Shown in pieces: positions 48,501-60,500 of a stretch of 64,000 nucleotides of DNA. The stretch covers positions 496,001-560,000 of the forward strand of contig NC_084703.1 in assembly GCF_033807575.1 (NCBI RefSeq), read 5' to 3'. The notes beneath the pieces are model-generated. The model was not told where the DNA came from, ran no database searches, and was given only the letters and a program-made list of their open reading frames with translations. Position 1 is the first letter of the stretch. The number at the start of each line of letters is the position of its first letter. The DNA is from Cydia pomonella. Lineage: Eukaryota > Arthropoda > Insecta > Lepidoptera > Tortricidae. The position numbers and the translations under genes were made by a program.

Positions 48501-51500
48501 TAACACTTGCATACGATGGGCTATCTAAATGGCTGCCAACTTAGCTTGGTCTGTCTCTATAAGTTAAGTCAATATTCATGATAAGTTTCATGTAATTTGG
48601 GTAAATCAACTTTTTCTTGTCTTCTCCAAGAATTGCCCTAAATCATTATTAGTTCAACTTTTGTAAATTTTAATCGGGTTAAAAGGAAAAAGATGCTTAA
48701 TATATATGCCAGATCCGGCAGAAATAATAAGGTTTTATTATACAATCAAAACAATATACTTATACAAATTTACGCAATTGTTACGCAGTAAATAATTTTA
48801 CTTAACGACTTTAAAACGATCTCTACTATAGTTGACAAATAGTAGTATCCGCAATTCGGACCGGTACCCCTAGTGTAAATAAATTCGATTTCCAAACGTG
48901 ACGTACGCGTTTGCGTTTAGTCTCATTTTGTATTGGATTTCGAAAGAGCGCGCCAAGCCGGACGTTTTGGAAACTCAAAATCCTATACAAAATGAGACTT
49001 AACGCAAACGCGTTCGTCATGTTATGATGTCGATCAAAGTTACACTAGGGGTACGGATCTTACAAAGTTTTTTTTACAAAAAAAGTTGACGATTAAACTG
49101 TCAATTGATGTTCGTTAATTCATTAATTTCGTATCATTTTATTGAAATTTCTTTCGTTTTGTTTTATTGCGGTAATTAAAGTGAATTGTTAGAATACCTT
49201 CAGAAAACATGAGTGAAATAGTGATGAAGACGGATTACATTTTTTCAGGTTGTATTTTTTGATGGCTGACTGACGTGAAAATTTTTATGTACTACACGAG
49301 ATCAAAGTTATTTACATCTCGTGCGCTTTTGAGTCCCTTACTACGCTCAAGATTCTATATTATATTATAGAAGATAGATATTATAGAATCTTTCGCTTGC
49401 ACAGAACTCAAAACAAGCACTCGCAGAAATATCAAACTTTGCTCTCTTGTTGTACAAATAACTATTATCACTTTTAGTCAAAGTACTAAATTTAACTATA
49501 AGAGCAATTTTTTGTGGCAACAGCGTTCAGATCCTTTTGACCACCTCGCCCGCTCAGCTAAGTACTTGTTTGCATACACTGCTAAAATCGAACCCTTTTT
49601 CTCAGCCGTTTAGAATTTTTCTTGTAAGTCTTATAACCCGTATCAACTAATCGACTTACTACGTTTTTCTTCTAACACCTTATTGGCTTTATTGGTGCTT
49701 CGCTTCACCGATGTAGATACGACACGGCCTTCATATTTCAAAACGTCGTAACTGCCATTAACTTTATATGAGGTTACGGCGTTTTTAAAAGTTTTTTTTA
49801 GAGTGTGTTGTGACAATAAGGACTCTTAAGTTTTTGTCTTTTAAAGCCACGTTGTTTTAGATTGATAATGAAAATAGTGTTCTGACACGTTTTTGACGAC
49901 CCTTTCTATCGTGACTCCCGCGTCCTTGATAAGTACAGATTCAATTCAATTTTGAAAATCGCGCGGCGGCGGCAGCGGCGAGTGGCAAGCATAGGTTGGA
50001 GCCAGACGCAGCGATCCGACCTTTCGTTCCCACTTATGGCCGCCGCTCGCCGCTGCCGCCGCCGCACGAAGTCGTGGCCGGACCGTAAGGCGTCGGTCGT
50101 TCTAACCTGCAGCCCGCGGCGTGCAGCGTGTGTTAGTAGTTGTTCGGAAGCGAAGCGGTCGTTCTCGCCCGCCATGTGCCCGCCGCAGCTTTGGGAGCGG
50201 GCGTACTCACCCGCGGCGTGCACGCGGCGGGCTATAACCACCGCTCCCGAACATCTACGAACACACTATACAAAGGCCGCAGTCGGCGGGTTAGAACGAC
50301 TGGGGCCTTAGACATGCGCGTTCCAGGGGTTAGCCAACTAACATGGAGACCGTTAACCGTTATGCAGGGTTAAACTGTACTGTGCAAACATAAAAGAAAG
50401 TTCCAAATCCAAAGGTGCAAAAGTTGGCTCGAGTCTTTCGAGATGTTAGTGATAAAAAAATCGGCTAAGAGCCTGTCGGGTCATGCTCAGTGTAGGGTTC
50501 CGTAGTTACTATTCAGAATAGGCTAAACGGGGGCTATTAATATTATTAATATTATAATTAATATTATTGGACTAATGTTACACAAGTTTTTAAGGCGGGG
50601 GCACATTTTTTTTTTTCATACGGAGTGATTATTACCGAAAATATTGACTTTATCAAAAAATGGTTGTTCTTGGAGACCCTTATTCTTTTTTAACCTTTTC
50701 GAAAAACCTACATTTAGAATAGAATAGAATAGAAGAAATTTATTCAGAAGATCCGTATTTGGGTCCCATACAAAAAAAATCACATTTTATGTTTTTCTGT
50801 TGTAAATATTCTTTAAAAAAATATACCACTTTTATTGTTCTCCGTATAATTTTTTATCGAATAGTTTTTTTTAATCCGTTTTTCGCAAAAAGTACGAATG
50901 TCTGCTTTTCCTTCGATTCGCCATAGTGTGTTGGAGACTCTTATTCTTTTTTAGAGTTCCGTACCCAAAGGGTCAAACTTCTGAGACTTCGCTGTCCGTC
51001 CGTCCGTCTGTCACCAGGCTGTATCTCATGAACCGTGATAGCTAGACAGTTGAAATTTTCACAGATGATGTATTTCTGTTGCCGCTATAACAACAAATAC
51101 TAAAAACAGAATAAAATAAATATTTAAGGTGGGCTCCCATACAACAAACAATTTTTTTTTGCAGAAGTGTAAGGTTCCATCCAAAGATCCAAAGAATTAT
51201 TTAAAATGTATGTTTGTTGTAACCAATTAAAATTCATATTAACTTGGCTAATTTTGTTGTAAAAATGTGACAGTTTGATTTGGACCTAAAAAGGAGCAAC
51301 TGTCATTTGATCTGACGTTTAAGCTGTCAAGATTGCAGTTTTTCGGCGGTCTTTTGATGTGAGAGAGGTTGTTAGAATTGTTTTGATTATTCACATTGTA
51401 TTAGCGAAAAAATAAACGATTGTCTATGTAAAAGTGTTCAGTACCTCTAGTGTAAATTTTATCGACATCATAACGTGACGAACGCGTTTGCGTTAAGTCT

Positions 51501-54500
51501 CATTTTGTATAGGATTTTGAGTTTCTAAAACGTCCCGCTTGGCGCGCTCTTTCTAAATCCAATACAAAATGAGACTAAACGCAAACGCGTACGTCACGTT
51601 TCAAAATCGAATTTATTTACACTAGGGGTACAGGTGTCTTAATTATCGATACCCAGTGTCATAGAAGCCTGCCTGGACGCGGACCGTTCTAGCATGACTT
51701 ATCCTTACGTGTTAATAAAATCACTTGTAGGTATAATTTAGGTAAATTAGTTCGTTTTTAATCTTGACGAAACCGAATCTAATCATCTACTAGAATTCTT
51801 ATCTGTAACTACTTTTCGAAGTGTATTTTAAACGGGTCACTCCAGAAGCATTAAGATGGGTGTAAACTTAATTATGATCCCCTAAATTTGAATCATTTAT
51901 TTCTCAATAAGTTTTACATGTTTTTATTACAATCGAATATACAAGATGAATACATTATAAGGGTCCCACTGATTACCAGTTCGCCGGACGATATCGGCCT
52001 GTCAGTTATTCGCAATTGTCAGTTTTTGCGAATAACTGGCAGGCCGATATCGTCCGGCGAACTGGTCGTTCAAGAAATATACAGATTAATCTAAAAATCC
52101 GTGCCATAATCGTTATGTATGTTCTTTACATTGTATTATACTTATTTATATATTTTTATATGAATATAAATGTAATAAGTCACGTAAACATAGCTAATAT
52201 TAACGGAACAAATCACTTGAAGTCCAAACCCGCCAGGTGGCGACACTCATAACAAATAACAAAATGATAAATATACTCCTAATAGTACATTCTTTGATCA
52301 AAAGATAACGGCCGGCCCCACAGCGGCATAAAACCAAATTTATACTTTTTTTTGTAACTATAAACGGGGCGCAACGCAAAAAACGTCACACGACATAGAA
52401 TCTAATAGACCAAGATTAGAGATTATAATCGCGTGAATAGAAATAGAGTTATGTCGTTTTATTTTCTTCGGTTAAGATTCATACATCGTTGGCGTTTTTG
52501 AGCAGCGAAGTGGATCGACCTAATTATTAAGTTTATAATTAAATATATTGGACAGCCAGAGTGATTTAAGTTGGATGTTGTGTAATTATTTTTTATTGTC
52601 GGTTTCTTACAATTGGTTTGGATAACGGATGTTAACATTACTTGCATGGGATATTTTTGTTGTGGTGTTAGTGCATTTCTCTGGTGGCCCAGCGGTAAGA
52701 GCGTGCGACTTGCAATACCGAGGTCGAAGGTTCAAAGTTTTCACACCTCGTACAGTCAGCATCAAAAGTAACGGATGAAACAACGCGCCAAAAGTATCTG
52801 ATATTCCGGATAACTTTTCCAAATATAGATAAATTTCTAAAATTCACGCTCGAAAGTATATCTTTTACAGTCTTTGTTGCTCTATATTAAAGACATCACT
52901 TTTTGTTAAGCTGTTACAGAATGGTAGATACTTATGAAACCTTATTTGATCCGCTACTTTTGATGCTGACTGTACCAATGAGTTTTTCGGAACTTATGTA
53001 CGAAATATCATTTGCTAATTACCTGTCGCTTTTCGGTGAAGGAAAACATCGTGAAGAACCCGGACTAATCCCTATAAGGACTAGGTTTACCCTCTGGGTT
53101 GAAAGGTCAGATGCATTTTCGCAAAAACCTAGTGCGTACGCCAATTCTCGGGATCAGTTGCCAAACGGACCCCAGGCTCCCATGAGCCGTAGCAAAATGG
53201 CGCGAAGAGAAGGAAGGTATTAGGGGTCATCCATTAATTACATCACACGTTTAGGGGGAGGTCATGAAAATGTGACATGCAATACCTATGTGATCAAGTA
53301 TGATCAAGTGACAAGGGGAGGGGTAAAAACCTAGAAACTCGTGTGACGTAATTAATAGATGACCCCAGAGTGCATTTCTAAAAAAATGTGATGTCACGTC
53401 AGCGTTCACGCGTGCTTTTAGCATGGAATCCACTTTGCAATAGCAGCAATTACATATACACTCCAAATATTTTTATAACGTAGTATTTTATTCAAAAACT
53501 TTATTAACTAATAGCTGCGTTTAATTTTAACACACCTGGCACAATTGTATATTATTCACATTAATATCTAACACGCTATAAATATAAATTTAAAACCCTC
53601 CTCAAAAGATATCAAGATTATCCTTATTTTTCAATTTCTCGGCCGAGGCGCTTCGCAGCTAATTAGCTTAAAAATAGACAGCTGATTGCCTTAAGATATT
53701 ATCTTTTCAACTTTCTAACAAACGCTTATTCACATAAGTATTCAATTAAATATAAGCCCTTTTATTAATATTTAACTGTTATAGATCAAGTTTGCGTTAA
53801 TGGGCGCCCGCTGACCACCCTAAACGTTTTAAGTTTTCGGTGTTATGGGGCAGTTAGAAATATTTGTTTTCCAATTATGTTTATTAATACAAATGATGGA
53901 TGACGTTTGGTTTTTTTGTTAGTTTACGATGGTTTTTTGATGTAAACAATTACTAAGTATATTTAAATAAATTAGAAAAAATACTAGCTGTTTTTCAATT
54001 TTGGAATCTTTCGCTTGCTTGGGTTATTACCACGAGGGACTAAACAACAACTTTTCCCACTTGTTCCCGAAATAAGTAACTTTATCTGTGTTGAACCTAT
54101 ATACGGTGCTACATGAGGAAACCGAAAGATTTTGACAGTGTATTACTGATCACATTTAGAGACTAAAATGTCATATAAACTTTTCTAGATTTCGCCTAAT
54201 TTCAGAGTTAATACCATGGTAAAAAAAAAATCTTCTTATCGTAACTTAGTGCAAAACGCCTTTTTGATCGCGATGATGCCATTATGGGGCGTAGTCTAAA
54301 TATCCTTATTGATAGATGTCAAAAAGTGACAAGTAAACTTTGCAAGAGCTAGTTTTTACAAAAAAAATCGTAAAAAATTATTTTCAGTGCTAGTTTTACC
54401 ATACCATTAACTTTTTATGTACAAATACGTTCAAAATTTGGAAAAAAAAATTACTGGCGAAATTTACTGAAGCTCATATAACATCTTTTCCTTCTTTTGG

Positions 54501-57500
54501 CCTCAGAAGTACGTCGTTAAAATCTTGCGGGTTCCTCGTGAGAACCGTGTATATGTACTAGTCCCGAGAAATATTTGTGTAGGTATTATTACACGGTGAC
54601 TGTCTTTTGACGCTGGGAATCTCCAATAAAGATAATTTCTTATTCAAAATCATACTACTTTATGGTCGCTGATTAATTTTAAGCCTTATTGCCAAAACAA
54701 TAAGGTCGACAAGTAATCAGTTTAGTGTGTTAGTACACCATGTAACCACATCCCAGGCGCGGGAAGTAGCAATGCGGTTTAGTTTGGTTTTTGCTGTAAT
54801 CTTTGGTTCCGGCGGATATTAGGACAATGGCGGTGCTTAACTCTATTCAAATTCAACACATTTTTACGATTTTGATCTCATTTTGATGTGACCTTGAAGA
54901 TCGCTCACTTTGATTGGTGCATGCGAAATGAAGTGAAAGTCTTGCGTGAGATGCGCGCCAACCGATCGTCAAGGTTATTGCAAGACTATAACATTGCAGT
55001 AGACCACTTATTTGCAATACAAACAAATATATACAAATCATTGATTGTTAGAAAGGAATAGAAATGATGATTAGGTACCTATGTTACATAAAGTGCGTCA
55101 TAATCATGTCACTAAAATACTTTATACATGTCAAAATTAAAAACAAAAGATATAAGAGATATACAAAGGCGAACGTATTCCTAAAAGGGATATCTTCCAT
55201 GCAACATGTGAAAAAATACGCGAGATACATATAAACACTAAAAAGTTAAAAAGAAAAACGATGTATGATGAAAATTTGTACGTGCTCAAAGTATCGTTTC
55301 CTTACAGAAATCCTCCACCGCGGCGACCTCTCCTCCTCCATGGAATCCCTGGCCTACGACTCCGGCGCAGCCTCCCCCGGCTCGGTGAGCAGCACGCGCA
55401 CCAAGCGCATGCGCACCAGCTTCAAGCACCACCAGCTGCGCACCATGAAGTCCTACTTCGCGGTCAACCAGAATCCTGACGCGAAGGACTTGAAGCAATT
55501 GGCGCAGAAGACGGGGCTGTCCAAGAGGGTGTTGCAGGTATAATTGTACATTTACAGACATACTGAGAGCGAGAGGTATAAGAGTGAGGCAGACACCAGC
55601 TTCAAGCACTACCAGCTGCGCACCATGAAGTCCTACTTCGCGGTCAACCAGAATCCTGACGCGAAGGACTTGAAGCAATTGGCGCAGAAGACGGGGCTGT
55701 CCAAGAGGGTGTTGCAGGTATAATTGTACATTTACAGACATACTGAGAGCGAGAGGTATAAGAGTGAGGCAGACACCAGCTTCAAGCACTACCAGCTGCG
55801 CACCATGAAGTCCTACTTCGCGGTCAACCAGAATCCTGACGCGAAGGACTTGAAGCAATTGGCGCAGAAGACGGGGCTGTCCAAGAGGGTGTTGCAGGTA
55901 TAATTGTACATTTACAGACATACTGAGAGCGAGAGGTATAAGAGTGAGGCAGACACCAGCTTCAAGCACTACCAGCTGCGCACCATGAAGTCCTACTTCG
56001 CGGTCAACCAGAATCCTGACGCGAAGGACTTGAAGCAATTGGCGCAGAAGACGGGGCTGTCCAAGAGGGTGTTGCAGGTATAATTGTACATTTACAGACA
56101 TACTGAGAGCGAGAGGTATAAGAGTGAGGCAGACACCAGCTTCAAGCACTACCAGCTGCGCACCATGAAGTCCTACTTCGCGGTCAACCAGAATCCTGAC
56201 GCGAAGGACTTGAAGCAATTGGCGCAGAAGACGGGGCTGTCCAAGAGGGTGTTGCAGGTATAATTGTACATTTACAGACATACTGAGAGCGAGAGGTATA
56301 AGAGTGAGGCAGACACCAGCTTCAAGCACTACCAGCTGCGCACCATGAAGTCCTATTTCGCGGTCAACCAGAATCCTGACGCGAAGGACTTGAAGCAATT
56401 GGCGCAGAAGACGGGGCTGTCCAAGAGGGTGTTGCAGGTATAATTGTACATTTACAGACATACTGAGAGCGAGAGGTATAAGAGTGAGGCAGACACCAGC
56501 TTCAAGCACTACCAGCTGCGCAGCATGAAGTCCTACTTCGCGGTCAACCAGAATCCGGACGCCAAGGATTTGAAGCAGTTGGCGCAGAAGACGGGGCTTT
56601 CCAAGAGGGTGTTAAAGGTATACTTGTACACTTACAGACATACTGAGAGCCAGAGGTATAAGAGTGAGAAAGACACCAGCTTCAAGCACTACCAGCTGCG
56701 CGGCATGAAGTCCTACTTCGCCGTCAACCAGAATCCGGACGCGAAGAATTTGAAGCAGTTGGCGCAGAAGACGGGGCTTTCCAAGAGGGTGTTAAAGGTA
56801 TACTTGTACACTCACAGACATATTGAGAGCGAGAAGTCCGTAAGAGTGAGACAGACACCAACTTCAAGTAACACCAGGTTCGCACCATCAAGTCCTACTT
56901 CGCCGTCAACCAGAATCCGGACACGAAGGACTTGAAGCGGCTAGCGCAGAAGACAGGGATTTCCAAGAGATGATTGCAGGTATACTTGTACACTGACAGA
57001 CATACTGAGAGCGAGAGGTGTAAGAGTGGGACAGACACCAGCTTCAAGCACCACCAGCTGCGCGGCATGAAGTCCTACTTCGCGGTCAACCAGAACCCGC
57101 TGCAAAGGATTTGAAGCAGCTAGCACAGAATACGGGGTTGTCCAAGACGGTGTTGAAGGTATACTTGTAGACTAGCAAACAGACATACTGAGAGCGAGAG
57201 GTATAAGAGTTAGACAGACACCAGCCTCAAGCACTACCAGCTGCGCAGCATGAACTCCTACTTCGCGGTGTACCAGAATCCGGACGCCAAGGATTTGAAG
57301 CAGAAAACTGGATTGTCTAAAATAGTGCTTCAGGTATACTATCTTATCTTATTGCTTTCGGGAGCCTTACTTGCTGTGTCTACACTGCGACCCATAGGGC
57401 CCTTTTGTGTAATTGCCCTCTCAGCAGGTATAACTGTATTGAAATTGATAGGCATACTAAGCGAGAGGTCTATAAGAGTAAGTATAATTTGCCAGTCCAA

Positions 57501-60500
57501 GAGGATGTTATAGGCATACACATACATACGTGTCGCGCATGAATTCTCCATTGCTTAGCTCTCTCTCACAATTGAATGCGCTCCTAACATTAGCACCGGA
57601 GTGCGACTTGATTGCGTGGCGATGGCTGTGAGAAGGGAATGCCTGAGATTCTGTGAGATGATGGATGCTAGGCCCTCAACTGTTGTTGTGTAGTTTTACG
57701 CTGTTAATTTATATAATTTCATGACGTATTGGTTGCGACTGTAATGTTATGGAAATATGTTTGAAATAAATAAATAAATAAATACTGACTATAATAGAAC
57801 TCGCTTAATACGATCATGTTTAATACGATTTCTATACAGGGCGGAAAAATCGAAAGCCACATGGATGGCAACTAACTTTTTTTTTTTTTTTTAAATAGCC
57901 TATCTTGTGTCCCACTGCTGGGCAAAGGCCTCCCCTTTTTTTCGCCACTCATCACGGTTTGAAGTATGTTCCCGCCAGTCTCTGCAAAAAGCGTCGAAGT
58001 CATCCCGCCATCTCTTTTTTTTTTTTTTTACTACCTTAAATATTGTAAATAGCACATTTTGTGTAAGGGAGACTTTCCTTTGTTTAATACGATTTTCCTT
58101 TGTTTTTAAAAACAAAGGAAAGTCTCCCTTACACAAAATGTGCTATTTACCATATTTAAGGTAGTTGCCATCCATGTGGCATTCGATTTTTCCGCCCTGT
58201 ATACCTGCAATAGCAACAGCAGTTTTAGGCAATATGACGATGTACAATCAATACAAATAACATTAATTATTCTTTCTATTCAACATATTGCCATGAACCC
58301 TGCAACTTGTTTTTATACTTTTATCACATTTAACGCTTTCCGCTTAGAAACATGTCTTAAAGATGAAAGAATATGGATCAAAGTCAAATGGCGTTCTAAA
58401 AGTTTTAATCATAATGTCAAAAGATGGTAGTACATTTACTGAAGCTGCAAATAATTTTTTTTCAATCTCTTTTTTTTTAATTTTTATAATTTGTAATATT
58501 CATATCATTTGAATAAGTCGGAGCAGCTAAAAACTTTCAGAGCGACCCTTATAATTACCTCATAGTAATTTGTCAATGACAGCATAGCATAGTGATTTGA
58601 TGGCAGCCTTAGACTCCGCAAAAACGTCGAGATTGAAGATCTTGTGGCTACACCCAATATTGTCGGCGAAACAAAAGCTCACCGTCTCCGCTGGCTTGGC
58701 CACGTTTTGAGAATGGAGGAGGATCGCGGCGCTAAAAGGGCATACCTGGGACGCCCGGTAGGGCGGAGGCCTATCGGACGTCCCAGATATCGCTGGGGCG
58801 ATGCTGTTGAAGCGGACTTGCGCGATCTCCAGGCCGATAACTGGCGGGAGATGGCGCAGGATCGAGACAACTGGCGTGTACTCGTGTCGGAGGCCAAGAC
58901 TCATTTTGGGTCGCTGCGCCATTAAGTAGTAGTAGTAGTAGTAGTAATTTGTCAATAGTTCAAATTAATGAAACCCCGGGGTTCAAACCCCGGCTCGTAC
59001 CAATGGGTTTTTCGGAACTTATGTACGAAATATCATTTGATATTTACCAGTCGCTTTTCGGTGAAGGAAAACATCGTGAGGAAACCGGACTATTCCTAAC
59101 AAGGCCTAGTTTACCCTCTGGGTTGGAAGGTCAGATGGCAGTCGCTTTCGTAAAAACTAGTGCCTACGCCAAATCTTGGGATTAGTTGTCAAGCGGACCC
59201 CAGGCTCCCATGAGCCGTGACAAAATGCCGGGACAACGCGAGGAAGAAGAAGGAGTTCAAATTAATGAAATATATTGTTTAATAATAAATTATATATATA
59301 TATATATATTGAAATAAAATTACTTCAAAAATATTTTAAATCTATCTAAAAATATACAAAAAGTATTCCCGTACCGGGAATCGAACCCGAGCCTCCTGGG
59401 TGAAAGCCAGGTATCCTAGCCACTAGACCATACGGGATTGATGTAATCAAGCGAAATTACGGTAATACTAACACAAACCATATGATGCCTTACAGCGTCA
59501 TCTATTGTCTGCTCTGGGCACGATTTTTTCTTAAGCTGTAATGCTTATACAGAATGTAACAAAAATTGTGGAGATCCGTTTAGAAGCATATTCGGTATCA
59601 TGTTTTGATTAAGAAAAAGTAGAAAAAAAAATATGACGCGAATATAAACTAATATTCTTATGGGGCAGGTTGTGCAAGTCAGCCAATTGTACTCGTATAT
59701 TTAATGAAATCTGCAATATTTTATGATATCTTGGAAAATGTATTAGACAAAGTTGTTCCCATTTTTATACAGATGTTTTTAGTTTGGTAATAACTGCTTT
59801 CATTACTGCGAGTGCGAATTTTTCGGTGTTAGAACCTTTTTAACTATTTTTGTACATCTGCTCGGAAATTTTAAAATGAACATTTTTAGTGTTATTTAGA
59901 ATACTTAATCAGGTCCTAAGTTCTGTCACAAAGGTATTGGCTGATAAAATGTAATACAAAGCTTTTAAAAAAAGTTAGCCATGATTTAAAAGCTTATTAT
60001 ATACTGATCAAAACGTAATATAATTTTAAAAAATGTATTAAGCTTTGATGATTATTTTCAAATTTAGATCAAATATCAAATCTGGATCTTTTATTCATGT
60101 TTAATAAACTGCCAAAATTGCAACTGTTCATGTTTTACAAACCTACTCGTTGGATGGAAGTCAAATATAAGCTGAGGTAGGGACTTGTCAGAGAACTAAA
60201 TGCTGGTGATAATATAACGTTCTAATAAAGAAGATTGATTTGACGACCGGTTTGGCCTAGTGGTTATTGACCCTGCCTACGAAGCTGATGGTCCCGGGTT
60301 CAAATCCTGGTAAGGGCATATATTCGTGTGATGAGCATGGATATTTGTTCCTGAGTCATGGGTGTTTTCTATGTATTTAAGTATTTATAAATACTTATAT
60401 ATTATATATATCGTTGTCTAAGTTCCCTCAAAACAAGCCTTATTGAGCTTACTACCTTACACTTACCTACAAAATGTTACAATATGAATTGTAATGTAAG

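Larger units (their letters stand above)
55538..57530 (+). repeat. 180-bp tandem array of partial homeobox exons (10 copies plus remnant)
   Basis: Each unit holds the last 124 bp of exon 5 (homeodomain residues 6-46), its splice donor and about 56 bp of following intron. Copies start at 55594, 55774, 55954, 56134, 56314, 56494, 56674, 56856, 57036 and 57219. Copies 1-5 differ from the exon by one or two bases, including a shared C-to-T change giving HY instead of HH. Copies 6-7 remain open but carry mostly synonymous differences. Copies 8-10 have stops or indels. All ten keep [A/C]AG|GTATA. A spacer plus exon-end remnant lies at about 57430-57512. Units lack the exon's own acceptor and the WFQN helix-3 half, so none encodes a full homeodomain. 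Confidence 0.95.

Noticed and set aside
49906..50311. Overlapping Arg/Ala/Ser-rich frames on both strands
   Set aside because: They follow from the GC-rich inverted repeats; both strands are open in several frames and no family resemblance is visible.
55286..56509. Minus-strand open frame of 407 codons made of 60-residue repeats
   Set aside because: It is the antisense shadow of the 180-bp homeobox array. A period divisible by three with no stop in one unit keeps the frame open. No known domain.
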